From contig NZ_LR733413.1 in NCBI RefSeq assembly GCF_902506345.1, positions 1,528,569-1,592,568 of the forward strand: a DNA stretch of 64,000 bases, read 5' to 3'. Source of the DNA: Flavobacterium sp. 9R (GTDB lineage Bacteria > Bacteroidota > Bacteroidia > Flavobacteriales > Flavobacteriaceae). Under the pieces are notes generated by a model. The model ran no database searches, was not told the origin of the DNA, and worked only from the letters and a program-made list of their open reading frames with translations. Every line of letters begins with the position of its first letter. Position 1 is the first letter of the stretch. Positions 37,163 to 46,877 of the stretch are shown piece by piece. A program made the translations under genes and the position numbers.

Positions 37163-39553
37163 CTAATTACGAAGTGGTTTCCCTTTAGTTAACATAAATT
37201 GAATTCTCTCCAATGTCTTTCTTTCTGTACAAAGAGATAAGAAAGCTTCTCTTTCGATATCCAATAAGTATTGTTCAGATACTAAGGTCGCTTCAGATAA
37301 GTCACCACCAGCCATAACATAAGCCAGTTTGTTGGCAATTTTCTTGTCGTGTTCAGAGATGTATTTACCAGCTTGCATTTGGTCAGTTCCAACTAAGAAC
37401 ATTCCCAAGGCTTGTTTTCCTAATACTTTTACATCTTTTCTGCGAATAGGTTGCGTGTAACCAGCTTCGGCCATCAATAAAGCATGTTTTTTAGCCTCAG
37501 CAATCTGACGATCTTTGTTGACTACCACTATGTCTTTACCATGTTGTAAAATACCTAAGTCAAAAGCTTCATAAGCAGATGTAGATACTTTGGCCATAGC
37601 CACTGTTAAGAAATACTCTTGAAGTACATTCAATTCTACGTCGTTTTTACGGAACAAATCAGACGCTCTCAACGCCATTTCTTTTGATCCACCACCGCCA
37701 GGAATTACACCTACACCAAATTCTACTAATCCAATGTACGATTCAGCTGCTGCTACAACTTTGTCAGCATGTAAACTCATTTCGCAACCACCACCTAATG
37801 TCATACCGTGTGGTGCAACTACTACTGGAATTCCAGAGTAACGTACACGCATCATAGTATCTTGGAACATTTTGATCGCCATGTTCAATTCGTCGTATTC
37901 TTGTTCAACAGCCATCATAAAGATCATTCCAATATTGGCTCCAACAGAAAAGTTTGCTGCTTGATTTCCAATTACTAAACCTTGGTATTCTTTTTCGGCT
38001 AGATCGATTGCTTTGTTAATGCCTTGCAATACATCGCCACCAATAGTATTCATTTTAGATTGGAATTCTAGGTTTAAGATACCATCTCCCAAATCTTGAA
38101 TAATGGCGCCACTGTTGCTCCAAACTTTTTTAGTTTCGCGTATGTTGTTCAAGATGATGAATGCATCTTGACCAGGAACTTTTGTTTGTGATTTTGTAGG
38201 AACATTGTAGAAATAAGTAGCCCCTTCTTTCACAGTATAAAAACTTGTGTTTCCAGCAGCAATCATTTCGGTAACCCAAGCAGCAGGTGCTAAACCTTCA
38301 GCTTGCATAATTTCAATTCCTTTTTCAACACCTATGGCATCCCAAATTTCGAATGGTCCATTTTCCCATCCAAAACCTGCTTTCATAGCGTCGTCAATTT
38401 TGTATAATTCGTCAGATATTTCAGGAATTCTGTTCGAAACATAAGCAAACATTCCAGCAAAACTTTTTCTGTAGAATTCACCCGCTTTGTCTTTTCCTTT
38501 TACTAAAACTTTAAATCTATTAATCGGTTTGTCAATTGTTTTTGTCAATTCCAAAGTAGCAAAAGAAGCTCTTTTTGCAGCACGATATTCTAAAGTGTCT
38601 AAGTCTAAAGATAAAATTTCTTTGCCTTCTTTTTTGTAGAAACCTTGCCCTGTTTTACTTCCCAACCATTTGTTTTCCATCATTTTGTTAACGAAATCGG
38701 GTAGTTTGAACAACTCGTGTTGCTCATCAGTTGGACAGTTTTCGTAGATTCCGTTGGCTACGTGTACCAAAGTATCTAGTCCTACAACGTCAACTGTTCT
38801 GAAGGTAGCCGATTTTGGACGACCAATAACTGGTCCTGTCAATTTATCTACTTCTTCTATAGTTAATCCTAGTTCTTTTACTAAGTGAAACAAACTTTGG
38901 ATGCCGTAGATACCGATTCTGTTTCCGATAAAAGCTGGAGTATCTTTGGCTACTACCGAAGTTTTTCCTAAGAATTTCTCACCATATCCTGTTAAGAAAT
39001 CCAATACTTCAGTAGAAGTTTGTGGGCCAGGAATGATTTCGAATAATTTTAAGTAACGTGCAGGGTTAAAAAAGTGAGTGCCACAGAAGTGTTTTTGGAA
39101 ATCTTCGCTACGACCTTCACTCATAAAGTGAATCGGAATACCAGAAGTATTTGAGGTTACCAAAGTTCCAGGTTTTCTGAATTTTTCAATTTGTTCGAAA
39201 ACCAATTTTTTGATGTCTAAACGCTCAACAACTACCTCGATAATCCAATCTACACCTGCAATTTTCGCCATATCATCTGTAGTGTTTCCAGTACTGATAC
39301 GGTTTGCGAATTTTTGATTGTAAATAGGAGAGGGCTTTGATTTTAAAGCGGTAGCTAAACTATCATTTACCAATCGGTTTCTCACGATTTTGCTTTCGAG
39401 AGTTAATCCTTTTTTGGCTTCTGCATCCGTCAATTCTCTTGGAACAATGTCCAAAAGTAAGACTTCAACACCAATGTTGGCAAAATGGCAAGCAATTCCA
39501 GATCCCATAATTCCAGATCCAATTACTGCGACTTTTTTAATTGTGCGTTTCAT
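37163..39553 (-). CDS. fadN: 3-hydroxyacyl-CoA dehydrogenase / enoyl-CoA hydratase (FadN-type)
   Basis: 796 residues with the dehydrogenase first and the hydratase last, the FadN order, not the E. coli FadB order. N-terminus: Rossmann GSGIMGSGIACHFANIGVEV (12-31), then HFFNPARYLKLFEIIPG and KDTPAFIGNRIG. C-terminus (about 500-700): crotonase fold with GGGCEMSLHADKVVAAAESYIGLVEFGVGVIPGGGG, oxyanion-hole residues present. It hydrates the enoyl-CoA and oxidises the 3-hydroxyacyl-CoA. The next genes are thiolase and acyl-CoA dehydrogenase, the same order as the fadN-fadA-fadE operon of Bacillus subtilis. Confidence 0.92.
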   Translation of the reverse strand: MKRTIKKVAVIGSGIMGSGIACHFANIGVEVLLLDIVPRELTDAEAKKGLTLESKIVRNRLVNDSLATALKSKPSPIYNQKFANRISTGNTTDDMAKIAGVDWIIEVVVERLDIKKLVFEQIEKFRKPGTLVTSNTSGIPIHFMSEGRSEDFQKHFCGTHFFNPARYLKLFEIIPGPQTSTEVLDFLTGYGEKFLGKTSVVAKDTPAFIGNRIGIYGIQSLFHLVKELGLTIEEVDKLTGPVIGRPKSATFRTVDVVGLDTLVHVANGIYENCPTDEQHELFKLPDFVNKMMENKWLGSKTGQGFYKKEGKEILSLDLDTLEYRAAKRASFATLELTKTIDKPINRFKVLVKGKDKAGEFYRKSFAGMFAYVSNRIPEISDELYKIDDAMKAGFGWENGPFEIWDAIGVEKGIEIMQAEGLAPAAWVTEMIAAGNTSFYTVKEGATYFYNVPTKSQTKVPGQDAFIILNNIRETKKVWSNSGAIIQDLGDGILNLEFQSKMNTIGGDVLQGINKAIDLAEKEYQGLVIGNQAANFSVGANIGMIFMMAVEQEYDELNMAIKMFQDTMMRVRYSGIPVVVAPHGMTLGGGCEMSLHADKVVAAAESYIGLVEFGVGVIPGGGGSKEMALRASDLFRKNDVELNVLQEYFLTVAMAKVSTSAYEAFDLGILQHGKDIVVVNKDRQIAEAKKHALLMAEAGYTQPIRRKDVKVLGKQALGMFLVGTDQMQAGKYISEHDKKIANKLAYVMAGGDLSEATLVSEQYLLDIEREAFLSLCTERKTLERIQFMLTKGKPLRN

Positions 39554-39619
39554 ACTTAGTTACTATTTATTTTTTTTTATTTTGTTTTTTGATTGAGGTG
39601 TAGCTTTTTAAGCAGTGAG

Positions 39620-40111
39620 TTACTGTTCAGTGTTTTCATTCATTACTATTGTGCCTGCATTGGATTCATTTTCAGTAGTTGTGAAAATGCTCTTTTCAAG
39701 AATCAATTCGTTGATGATTTCTGCGACCTCCATAAAGTGAGCTAATTTTTCTTCTGAAATATGTTGTTTTACTGTTTCATTAAACTTTAGCACTGTATTT
39801 TTTGAAAGCTCTCTTTTCTCTTTTCCAAAAGGAGTTAGATATAGTAAAACCCCTCTGCCGTCGTCTGGATTTTTCTTTCTGAAGATTAATCCCTTTTCTT
39901 CCATCGTTTTCAAGGTTCTGGTCAAACTCGTGGCTTCCATTCCCATTCTAGGACCTAAAGCAGTCGATGGTGTTCCATCTTCTTTATCAATACTCAAAAG
40001 GGCAAATCCAGTTGCCATTGTTGCATCATATTTAGCTGCTTCTTCATTGTACATTCTAGAAACGGCTTGCCAAGTTGCTCTTAAAACATAATCAATTGTT
40101 TTGTCTTTCAT
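39620..40111 (-). CDS. MarR-family regulator of the beta-oxidation operon
   Basis: 163 residues, winged-helix MarR: an N-terminal dimer helix, then ALGPRMGMEATSLTRTLKTMEEKGLIFRKKNPDDGRGVLLYLTPFGKEKR, which is the recognition helix and wing with the DDGR motif. The C-terminus (about 135-163) is a non-conserved acidic tail. It is 66 bases upstream of fadN, first in the operon, so autoregulated repression relieved by an acyl-CoA is the natural model; this is inference. Confidence 0.9.
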   Translation of the reverse strand: MKDKTIDYVLRATWQAVSRMYNEEAAKYDATMATGFALLSIDKEDGTPSTALGPRMGMEATSLTRTLKTMEEKGLIFRKKNPDDGRGVLLYLTPFGKEKRELSKNTVLKFNETVKQHISEEKLAHFMEVAEIINELILEKSIFTTTENESNAGTIVMNENTEQ

Positions 40112-40184
40112 AGTTTACTATATCGATTTCAAATATATATAAAAAATACTATGCACGCATATTATTTTTTAATTTTTTTTATAA

Positions 40185-40218
40185 AAATAAAAAAACTCCA
40201 TTGTTTTTCAGGAGTTTA
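40185..40218 (-). terminator. Second terminator-like hairpin between the acyl-CoA ligase and marR
   Basis: On the minus strand ACTCC-(10-base loop)-GGAGT is followed by TTTTTTTATTTTT. It lies about 125 bases past the first terminator (40341-40374) with no gene between them. Confidence 0.55.
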
Positions 40219-40340
40219 TGGTGTTGTTAAATTATTTTTTTTGCCAATACATTATGATTTTGCTAACAAAAAGAAGTGAGTTTGAAAAATAGAGAAATTT
40301 ACAAAAATGTTTTCGAAAAATATCCCAAAACCTATCTCAC

Positions 40341-40374
40341 AAAAAAAGTCCTGAACAATAAATTCAGGACTTTT
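40341..40374 (-). terminator. Terminator of the acyl-CoA ligase gene
   Basis: AAAAGTCCTGAA and TTCAGGACTTTT form a 12-bp perfect stem with a 7-base loop, 23 bases beyond the ligase stop, with a T run on the minus strand. Confidence 0.88.
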
Positions 40375-40396
40375 CGTTTTTTATAAAATCATCTAT

Positions 40397-42178
40397 TTAT
40401 GATTGACCATAAATCTTCTCATAAAGTGGTTTGTACATTTCTAGTACAATTTTACGTTTTAGTTTTAGGGTAGGAGTAAGTTGTCCTCCATCAATAGACC
40501 AAACATCTGGTGTTAATTCAAAACGTTTGATTTTTTCCCAATTTCCAAATTTAGCATTCAAGTGGTCTACTTCTTCTTGAATACGCGCAATTACTTTTGG
40601 ATTAGAAATGATTTCTTGATTGGTTTGACCCACTTCAATTCCGTGTAGTTTTTCCCATTCTTTGATGAATTCAAAACTTGGCTGAATAAAAGCAGCTGGC
40701 ATTTTTTCGCCATCACCAATCACCATAATTTGTTCAATAAAACGAGATTGTTTCATTGTATTCTCAATCAATTGTGGAGCAATGTATTTTCCACCAGAAG
40801 TTTTGAACATTTCTTTTTTACGGTCCGTGATTTTCAAGAAACCTTCAGCATCGATATTACCAATGTCTCCAGTATGGAAATAGCCATTAGCCAAAGCTTC
40901 ATTTGTTTTTTCTTCATCTTTGTAGTAGCCCATCATTACGTTTGGACCTTTGCAAAGAATCTCACCATCTTCAGCAATTTTTACTTCTACACCGTTGATT
41001 AGTTTTCCTACTGTCCCTACTTTGAAGCCTTTATTTCTCATATCGTTTACAGAAATAACAGGCGAAGTTTCAGTCAGACCATATCCTTCCATCACAGGAA
41101 TTTCTGCCGCGGCAAACACTCTTGATAAACGTGGTTGCAAAGCAGCACTTCCTGAAACCATTAAGTCTAGATTACCACCCAAACCTTCTTTCCATTTACT
41201 AAAAATCAGTTTTCGGGCTATTTTTAATTGGAATTCATACCAGAATCCGTTGGCTCCATAAGGTTCGTAACGCAATCCTAAATTGATAGCCCAAAAGAAC
41301 AAGGCTTTTTTAATACCCGTTAGTTCAGCTCCCTTAGCATAAATTTTATCGTATACTTTTTCTAACAAACGAGGAACAGCTGTAATTACGTTTGGACGTA
41401 CTTCCTTGATATTGTCGCTAATTTTTTCAATCGATTCTCCAAAATACACCGAAACACCATAATATTGGTACAAGTACAAAATCATACGTTCAAAAATATG
41501 GCAAATAGGCAAGAAGCTTAAAGCCGTATTTTTTCCGGGTTCAAACGGAATTCTAGGCGCGCTATTCAATACATTAGAAACAATATTTTGATGCGAAAGC
41601 ATAACTCCTTTAGGTTTTCCAGTGGTTCCAGAGGTATAAATAATGGTAGCCAACTCTTGAGCCGTCACATTATTTTTGCGGTCTTCTACAACATCTTGAT
41701 TGCTAGTATCTGCTCCAAGAGTCAATAGCGAAGACCAATTTTCGCAACCTTCAATTTCATTAAAAGAATACACTCCTTTCAAAGCCGGAACATTGGCTTG
41801 AATGTTTTTTACTTTATTGTAGACTTCAATATCCGAAACAAAGCAGTATGACGAACCAGAGTGGTTCAAAATGTATTCGTAGTCTTCTTCTCCAATAGTT
41901 GGGTAAATAGGCACGGTTTGGGCTCCGGTTTGGAGCACACCAATATCCATAATATGCCATTCGGTTCTATTATTGGAGGATATAATGGCAATTTTATCGT
42001 TTTTTTGAATGCCCATTCTAATCAAAGCCCTAGAAATAGTATTCGATTGTGCAATGTACTCTTCGGTTGAAGTTTTGTTCCAAACTCCATTTTGCTTAGT
42101 CACCAAAGCATCGGGAATTGAGTTGAATTTCTCTAATTGATAGTAAGGAAAATCAAATAGGCGTGTGATATTTACCAT
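40397..42178 (-). CDS. fadD: Long-chain fatty-acid--CoA ligase (AMP-forming)
   Basis: 593 residues. ANL-superfamily motifs: IIYTSGTTGKPKGVMLSHQN (P-loop), GYGLTETSPVIS, YFHTGDIGNIDAEGFLKITDRKKEMFKTSGGKYIAP (hinge and Asp), and a C-terminal Lys in TPTLKLKRKIV. It activates fatty acids to acyl-CoA before beta-oxidation and resembles the 'FAA1-like' long-chain ligases of Bacteroidota. A strong terminator separates it from marR, so it is probably a separate unit within the same functional locus. Confidence 0.93.
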   Translation of the reverse strand: MVNITRLFDFPYYQLEKFNSIPDALVTKQNGVWNKTSTEEYIAQSNTISRALIRMGIQKNDKIAIISSNNRTEWHIMDIGVLQTGAQTVPIYPTIGEEDYEYILNHSGSSYCFVSDIEVYNKVKNIQANVPALKGVYSFNEIEGCENWSSLLTLGADTSNQDVVEDRKNNVTAQELATIIYTSGTTGKPKGVMLSHQNIVSNVLNSAPRIPFEPGKNTALSFLPICHIFERMILYLYQYYGVSVYFGESIEKISDNIKEVRPNVITAVPRLLEKVYDKIYAKGAELTGIKKALFFWAINLGLRYEPYGANGFWYEFQLKIARKLIFSKWKEGLGGNLDLMVSGSAALQPRLSRVFAAAEIPVMEGYGLTETSPVISVNDMRNKGFKVGTVGKLINGVEVKIAEDGEILCKGPNVMMGYYKDEEKTNEALANGYFHTGDIGNIDAEGFLKITDRKKEMFKTSGGKYIAPQLIENTMKQSRFIEQIMVIGDGEKMPAAFIQPSFEFIKEWEKLHGIEVGQTNQEIISNPKVIARIQEEVDHLNAKFGNWEKIKRFELTPDVWSIDGGQLTPTLKLKRKIVLEMYKPLYEKIYGQS

Positions 42179-42386
42179 TATAAATGAATTGAATTTTTCG
42201 CAAATTAAATAAAAAATGCTAACATTTTTAGGTTTTTAAAAACTAATTATTATTCTGAATACTAATTAGTTGGTATTCAGCGAAATCGATTTCTTGAAAT
42301 TGATAAATTTGTGTTAAAAACGATTACTTAGGCGTTTTATGCTGAAAACAAATCCTCAAACAAAAGACCTTCAGTGAGTTGACTTT

Positions 42387-42827
42387 TTACCTTTTTAACT
42401 CTTCTTCTGTAAACTCCTTAAAGCGCTCACCCGCAATAAACATCTTCATTTTATTAAAATGAATAGTAAACGACTGGTAAGTCCATTCTTCTTCGTGAGC
42501 CTTCGCTTTTTTATACCAAAACGAATAGGCTGCGCTATCAAATCCTTCTTTAAAAATCGGAATTCCAGATTCAGAACATTCTATACCCCAAACAATCGGT
42601 TCTTTTACCAAATCCTCATTTTGCATCATTCCAGTTCCGTCGGCATTAAGAACGGTTATAGGCTCAACTTGTTTTTGCAACGCATAAAGTCCAGCAATAG
42701 GATAATTGATAATGGTAGTTATGTAGTGTTCGGTGTTTTGATTCTTAATTTTTGTCGTTTTGATTTGAGCAAAAGTGGCACTAGCACTCATCAAAAGTGC
42801 CGTAAGCCATAAAGATTTTTTTTTCAT
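42387..42827 (-). CDS. Small exported protein of unknown function
   Basis: 146 residues with a signal peptide ending TFAQ (residue 20). The remainder has alternating strands and charged helices (IVWGIECSESGIPIFKEGF, SFWYKKAKAHEEEWTYQSFTIHFNK) and ends FTEEELKR. One cysteine, no known domain. It sits alone between the acyl-CoA ligase and the intergenic element, on the same strand as purL. I do not recognise it. Confidence 0.6.
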   Translation of the reverse strand: MKKKSLWLTALLMSASATFAQIKTTKIKNQNTEHYITTIINYPIAGLYALQKQVEPITVLNADGTGMMQNEDLVKEPIVWGIECSESGIPIFKEGFDSAAYSFWYKKAKAHEEEWTYQSFTIHFNKMKMFIAGERFKEFTEEELKR

Positions 42828-42909
42828 AAGTAGGTTAGTTTAGTTATTAGGGTAGATTTTGAGCAAGGGGCGTGCTCGGATTAATGTATTATTTTTTTAG
42901 TATTTGTAA

Positions 42910-43011
42910 GGAGCAGCAACAAAAGGTATTCTTGTTGTCACGGGTCCCGCTGTTCGTTATATCTTTCCCGCCGAACCCCGTCGGCAAAGGATGCCACTGC
43001 CATCGGGGCTA
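42910..43011 (-). repeat. Intergenic hairpin element, copy 4
   Basis: Minus-strand TAGCCCCGATGGCAGTGGCATCC, inner stem GCCGACGGGG-TTCGGCGGG (a GC-rich variant unique among the six), AAAGATATAACGAACAGCGGGAC, then the full CTTTTGTTGCTGCTCC tail. It lies between purL and the small exported protein. Confidence 0.8.
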
Positions 43012-43061
43012 TGAGGAATTATGGTTTCTTTTTTGTTGTCATTATCATTTCAACTTTTGAT

Positions 43062-43095
43062 AAAAAAAGCTCATTCCTAGTAGAATGAGCTTTTT
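43062..43095 (-). terminator. Terminator of purL
   Basis: AAAAAGCTCATTC with GAATGAGCTTTTT, 13-bp stem and short loop, 19 bases past the purL stop on the minus strand. Confidence 0.88.
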
Positions 43096-43113
43096 ACAGA
43101 AAGTAAAAAATGT

Positions 43114-46100
43114 TTATTGTTTTTCAATCCATTTTCTAGCGTTTACAAAAGCTTCTAACCAAGGCGAAACTTCATCTTTTTGCCCGTTGTCTGGGTAATG
43201 TGCCCAGTTCCAAGGGAAAATAGAACGCTCAATATGCGGCATCATCACCAAGTGACGACCAGTTGTATCACATAGCATAGCCGTGTTGTAATCGGAACCA
43301 TTTGGGTTAGAAGGATAGCCTTCGTAACCATATTTTGCAACGATATTATAATTCGCTTCTTGTTCTGGTAAATGGAATTTTCCTTCTCCGTGTGACACCC
43401 AAACTCCCAGTGTAGTGCCTTCTAAGCTAGAAAGCATCACCGAGTTGTTTTTTTGCACTTTTACAGAGGTAAAGATACTCTCGTGTTTGTTCGAAGTATT
43501 GTGGTGCATTTTTCCGTGTACTTTATGTTCTGGATTGATTAATTCTAATTCCATCCATAACTGACAACCGTTGCAAATCCCCACAGATAAAGTATCTTCG
43601 CGTTTGAAGAAGTTTTTCAATGCGGTATTGGCTTTTTCGTTGTACAAGAAAGCACCCGCCCAACCTTTGGCAGAGCCTAAAACATCCGAGTTAGAGAAAC
43701 CACCCACAGCACCAATAAACTGAATGTCTTCCAAGGTTTCACGACCTGAAATCAAATCGGTCATATGTACATCTTTCACATCAAAACCAGCCAAGTACAT
43801 TGCGTTTGCCATTTCACGCTCGGAATTACTTCCTTTTTCACGGATAATAGCCGCTTTTGGTCTCTCGACTGCGCTCGAAATGACAGCTGCTTTACCAGTA
43901 AAATGCGCTGGGAATTGATAGTCTAACGGTTGGTTTTTGTAATTTGCATAACGCGCTTCAGCCATTCCGTTGCGAGATTGTTTAGCGTCTAACAAATAAG
44001 AAGTTTTAAACCAAGTATCTCTTGTTTCATTTACATTAAAAGTAAACGTATCTGCATTGTTTTGGATAGTTACCAAATCTCCTTCGGTAACGGTTCCAAT
44101 TTTGAAAATTTCAATATTTTTAGCTGCGAAAAGGGCTTCAATGGCTGCATCGGCTTGGAAAACCACAGCAATATTTTCATTAAATAATGTTTTTACTGTA
44201 TCCGCTTCACCAAGAACGCTCAAGTCATACGTAGCACTTAAGTCTACTTCTGCAAAAGAAAGTTCTAATAAAGTAGTAATCAAACCACCGCTACCTACGT
44301 CGTGGCCCGCTTTGATTTGGCGGTTTTTGATAGCGTCTTGTAGGGTATTGAAAGCTGTTTTAAAATAAGCTGCGTTAGTAATGCTTGGCACATCGGTACC
44401 AACTTTATTCAAAATTTGAGCAAATGATGAACCTCCCAATTTGAAACTATCTTGAGATAAGTTCAAATAGTAAATGTTGCCGCCATTGCGTTGTAAAACA
44501 GGTTCAACAACTTTGGTAATATTGGTACAATTTCCTGCTGCCGAAATAATCACTGTTCCTGGTGCTATTACTTCGTCGTTAGGATATTTTTGTTTCATAG
44601 AAAGCGAATCTTTACCCGTTGGGATATTGATTCCTAATTCGATGGCAAAATCAGAACACGCTTGCACTGCTTCGTACAAACGAGCATCTTCGCCTTCGTT
44701 TTTACAAGCCCACATCCAGTTAGCTGATAAAGAAACCGATTGTAAACCGTCTTTTAGCGGAGCCCAAACGATATTAGAAAGTGCTTCTGCAATAGCGGTT
44801 CTTGTTCCCGCTACAGGGTCAATCAACGAAGCTACTGGCGAGTGACCTACAGTGGTCGCAATTCCTTCTTTGCCTTTAAAATCCAAAGCCATAACTCCCA
44901 CATTGTTTAAAGGTAATTGCAATGGACCAGCACATTGTTGTTTGGCCACGCGACCTCCCACACAACGGTCTACTTTATTCGTTAACCAGTCTTTACAAGC
45001 AACCGCTTCTAATTGCAGTACTTGATTAAGATAGTTCGGGATATTTTCAGTAGTATAATTTAGTTCTGTATAATTTACAGCTACTTTTTTGTCTGTCATT
45101 ATCGTTTTTGGAGAACTTCCAAAGAAATCTTCCAAAGCATAATCCATAGGTTTTACTCCTGTAGTTTTGGATTCAAATGTGAAACGATGGTCGTTAGTTA
45201 CGTCACCTACTTGGTACATTGGAGAACGTTCTCTATCGGCAATGCGTTGTAAGGTGTCGATATCTTTTTCACCAATCACCAATCCCATACGCTCTTGCGA
45301 TTCGTTACCAATAATTTCTTTAGCAGAAAGCGTTGGGTCACCAACTGGAAGTTTATCCAAATCAATCAATCCACCGGTTTCTTCTACTAATTCCGAAAGA
45401 CAGTTGAGGTGTCCACCCGCTCCGTGGTCGTGAATTGATACGATAGGGTTATGGTCGCTTTCTACAAGTCCACGAATTGCATTTGCAGCACGTTTTTGCA
45501 TTTCAGGATTAGAACGTTGTACGGCGTTCAATTCGATTCCAGAGCCAAAAGCACCTGTATCAGCTGAAGAAACCGCTGCACCACCCATTCCAATTCTATA
45601 GTTTTCTCCACCTAAAATAACGATTTTATCGCCAGCGGTAGGTTTCTTTTTTATCGCTTGGTCTAATTTTCCGTAACCAATTCCACCCGCTTGCATAATG
45701 ACTTTGTCGTAGCCAATTTTACGGTTGTTTTCTTCGTGTTCGAAAGTCAAAACAGAACCAGTAATCAACGGTTGTCCAAATTTGTTTCCAAAATCAGAAG
45801 CTCCATTCGAAGCTTTAATCAAAATATCCATTGGTGTTTGGTACAACCAAGGTCTTTCTGCCATTCCTTTTTCCCAAGAATGTTCATTGTTTAATCGAGA
45901 ATACGCAGTCATATAAACCGCTGTTCCTGCTAATGGCAACGAACCTTGTCCTCCAGCTAAACGGTCACGAATTTCTCCTCCAGAACCTGTAGCAGCTCCG
46001 TTGAAAGGCTCCACAGTAGTAGGGAAGTTGTGGGTTTCGGCTTTTAAGGAAAGTACGGCGTCAAATTCTTTTTCTTTGTAGAAATCAGGTTTGTCGGCAC

Positions 46101-46776
46101 TTTTTGGTGCAAATTGGGTCACTTTTGGTCCTTTTACAAAAGCCACATTATCTTTATAGGCAGAAACAATATCGTTTGGATTTGTCTCTGACGTTTTCTT
46201 AATTAATTTGAAAAGGGAAGTCGGCTTTTCTTCACCATCAATTACAAAAGTTCCATTGAAAATTTTGTGACGACAGTGCTCTGAATTCGCTTGCGAGAAC
46301 GCAAAAATCTCAGAGTCGGTTAATTTTCTACCTAATTTAGTCGCTAAATCAGAAAGATACTGTACTTCTTCTGGGCTCAATGCCAAACCTTCAGATTGAT
46401 TATACGCTTCAATATCATCGATTTCCAAAATAGGTTCTGGTTGGATATTGATAGTAAAAATATCTTGATTAAGTTCGCTAAATTTTTGCGAAAGCATAGG
46501 GTCAAAATCCGAAAAATCTTCGGTAACACGTTGAAATTCCTCTATTCTGATGATGCCAGAAATCCCCATATTTTGAGTAATTTCTACTGCGTTGGTACTC
46601 CAAGGTGTAATCATAGTGGCGCGTGGACCAACAAAAAAATCCGACAAGACGGATTTTTCTATTTTAGTGGCATCAGCAAATAGCCAGTTGAGTTTTGAGA
46701 TGTCTTGAGCCGAAATTTCGTTCTGCGTGTGTACGGCAAAAACAGTGTTACTTTGGTTTTCAAAGAAATGAATCAT
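43114..46776 (-). CDS. purL: Phosphoribosylformylglycinamidine synthase (large, fused type)
   Basis: 1220 residues from the ATG at 46776. A start 30 bases upstream is open but adds an implausible MHRNTTNPTT leader. It is the single-chain PurL with the glutamine amidotransferase fused at the C-terminus, as in gamma-proteobacteria and eukaryotes. Core: SEHCRHKIFNGTF, ETHNFPTTVEPFNGAATGSGGEIRD, HDHGAGGHLNC, VGGRVAKQQCAGP. Amidotransferase domain: GSNSEREMA then GICNGCQLWMELELI (nucleophile Cys). It converts FGAR to FGAM with glutamine and ATP in purine synthesis. Monocistronic. Confidence 0.97.
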   Translation of the reverse strand: MIHFFENQSNTVFAVHTQNEISAQDISKLNWLFADATKIEKSVLSDFFVGPRATMITPWSTNAVEITQNMGISGIIRIEEFQRVTEDFSDFDPMLSQKFSELNQDIFTINIQPEPILEIDDIEAYNQSEGLALSPEEVQYLSDLATKLGRKLTDSEIFAFSQANSEHCRHKIFNGTFVIDGEEKPTSLFKLIKKTSETNPNDIVSAYKDNVAFVKGPKVTQFAPKSADKPDFYKEKEFDAVLSLKAETHNFPTTVEPFNGAATGSGGEIRDRLAGGQGSLPLAGTAVYMTAYSRLNNEHSWEKGMAERPWLYQTPMDILIKASNGASDFGNKFGQPLITGSVLTFEHEENNRKIGYDKVIMQAGGIGYGKLDQAIKKKPTAGDKIVILGGENYRIGMGGAAVSSADTGAFGSGIELNAVQRSNPEMQKRAANAIRGLVESDHNPIVSIHDHGAGGHLNCLSELVEETGGLIDLDKLPVGDPTLSAKEIIGNESQERMGLVIGEKDIDTLQRIADRERSPMYQVGDVTNDHRFTFESKTTGVKPMDYALEDFFGSSPKTIMTDKKVAVNYTELNYTTENIPNYLNQVLQLEAVACKDWLTNKVDRCVGGRVAKQQCAGPLQLPLNNVGVMALDFKGKEGIATTVGHSPVASLIDPVAGTRTAIAEALSNIVWAPLKDGLQSVSLSANWMWACKNEGEDARLYEAVQACSDFAIELGINIPTGKDSLSMKQKYPNDEVIAPGTVIISAAGNCTNITKVVEPVLQRNGGNIYYLNLSQDSFKLGGSSFAQILNKVGTDVPSITNAAYFKTAFNTLQDAIKNRQIKAGHDVGSGGLITTLLELSFAEVDLSATYDLSVLGEADTVKTLFNENIAVVFQADAAIEALFAAKNIEIFKIGTVTEGDLVTIQNNADTFTFNVNETRDTWFKTSYLLDAKQSRNGMAEARYANYKNQPLDYQFPAHFTGKAAVISSAVERPKAAIIREKGSNSEREMANAMYLAGFDVKDVHMTDLISGRETLEDIQFIGAVGGFSNSDVLGSAKGWAGAFLYNEKANTALKNFFKREDTLSVGICNGCQLWMELELINPEHKVHGKMHHNTSNKHESIFTSVKVQKNNSVMLSSLEGTTLGVWVSHGEGKFHLPEQEANYNIVAKYGYEGYPSNPNGSDYNTAMLCDTTGRHLVMMPHIERSIFPWNWAHYPDNGQKDEVSPWLEAFVNARKWIEKQ

Positions 46777-46825
46777 TGTTGTAGGGTTTGTTGTATTGCG
46801 GTGCAAATTTAGTTAATTAAGGCCT

Positions 46826-46853
46826 AAAAAAAAAGCGGCAATTGCTGCCGCTT
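46826..46853 (-). terminator. Terminator of the endonuclease I gene
   Basis: AAGCGGCA and TGCCGCTT form an 8-bp stem with a 5-base loop. On the minus strand it is followed by a T9 run, 25 bases after the nuclease stop and just upstream of purL. Confidence 0.85.
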
Positions 46854-46877
46854 CAAATAAAATTATTTTATCGTTAT

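Noticed and set aside
46777..46806. Upstream start for purL
   Set aside because: The extra ten residues are low-complexity and unlike PurL N-termini; MIHFFENQ at 46776 fits the family.
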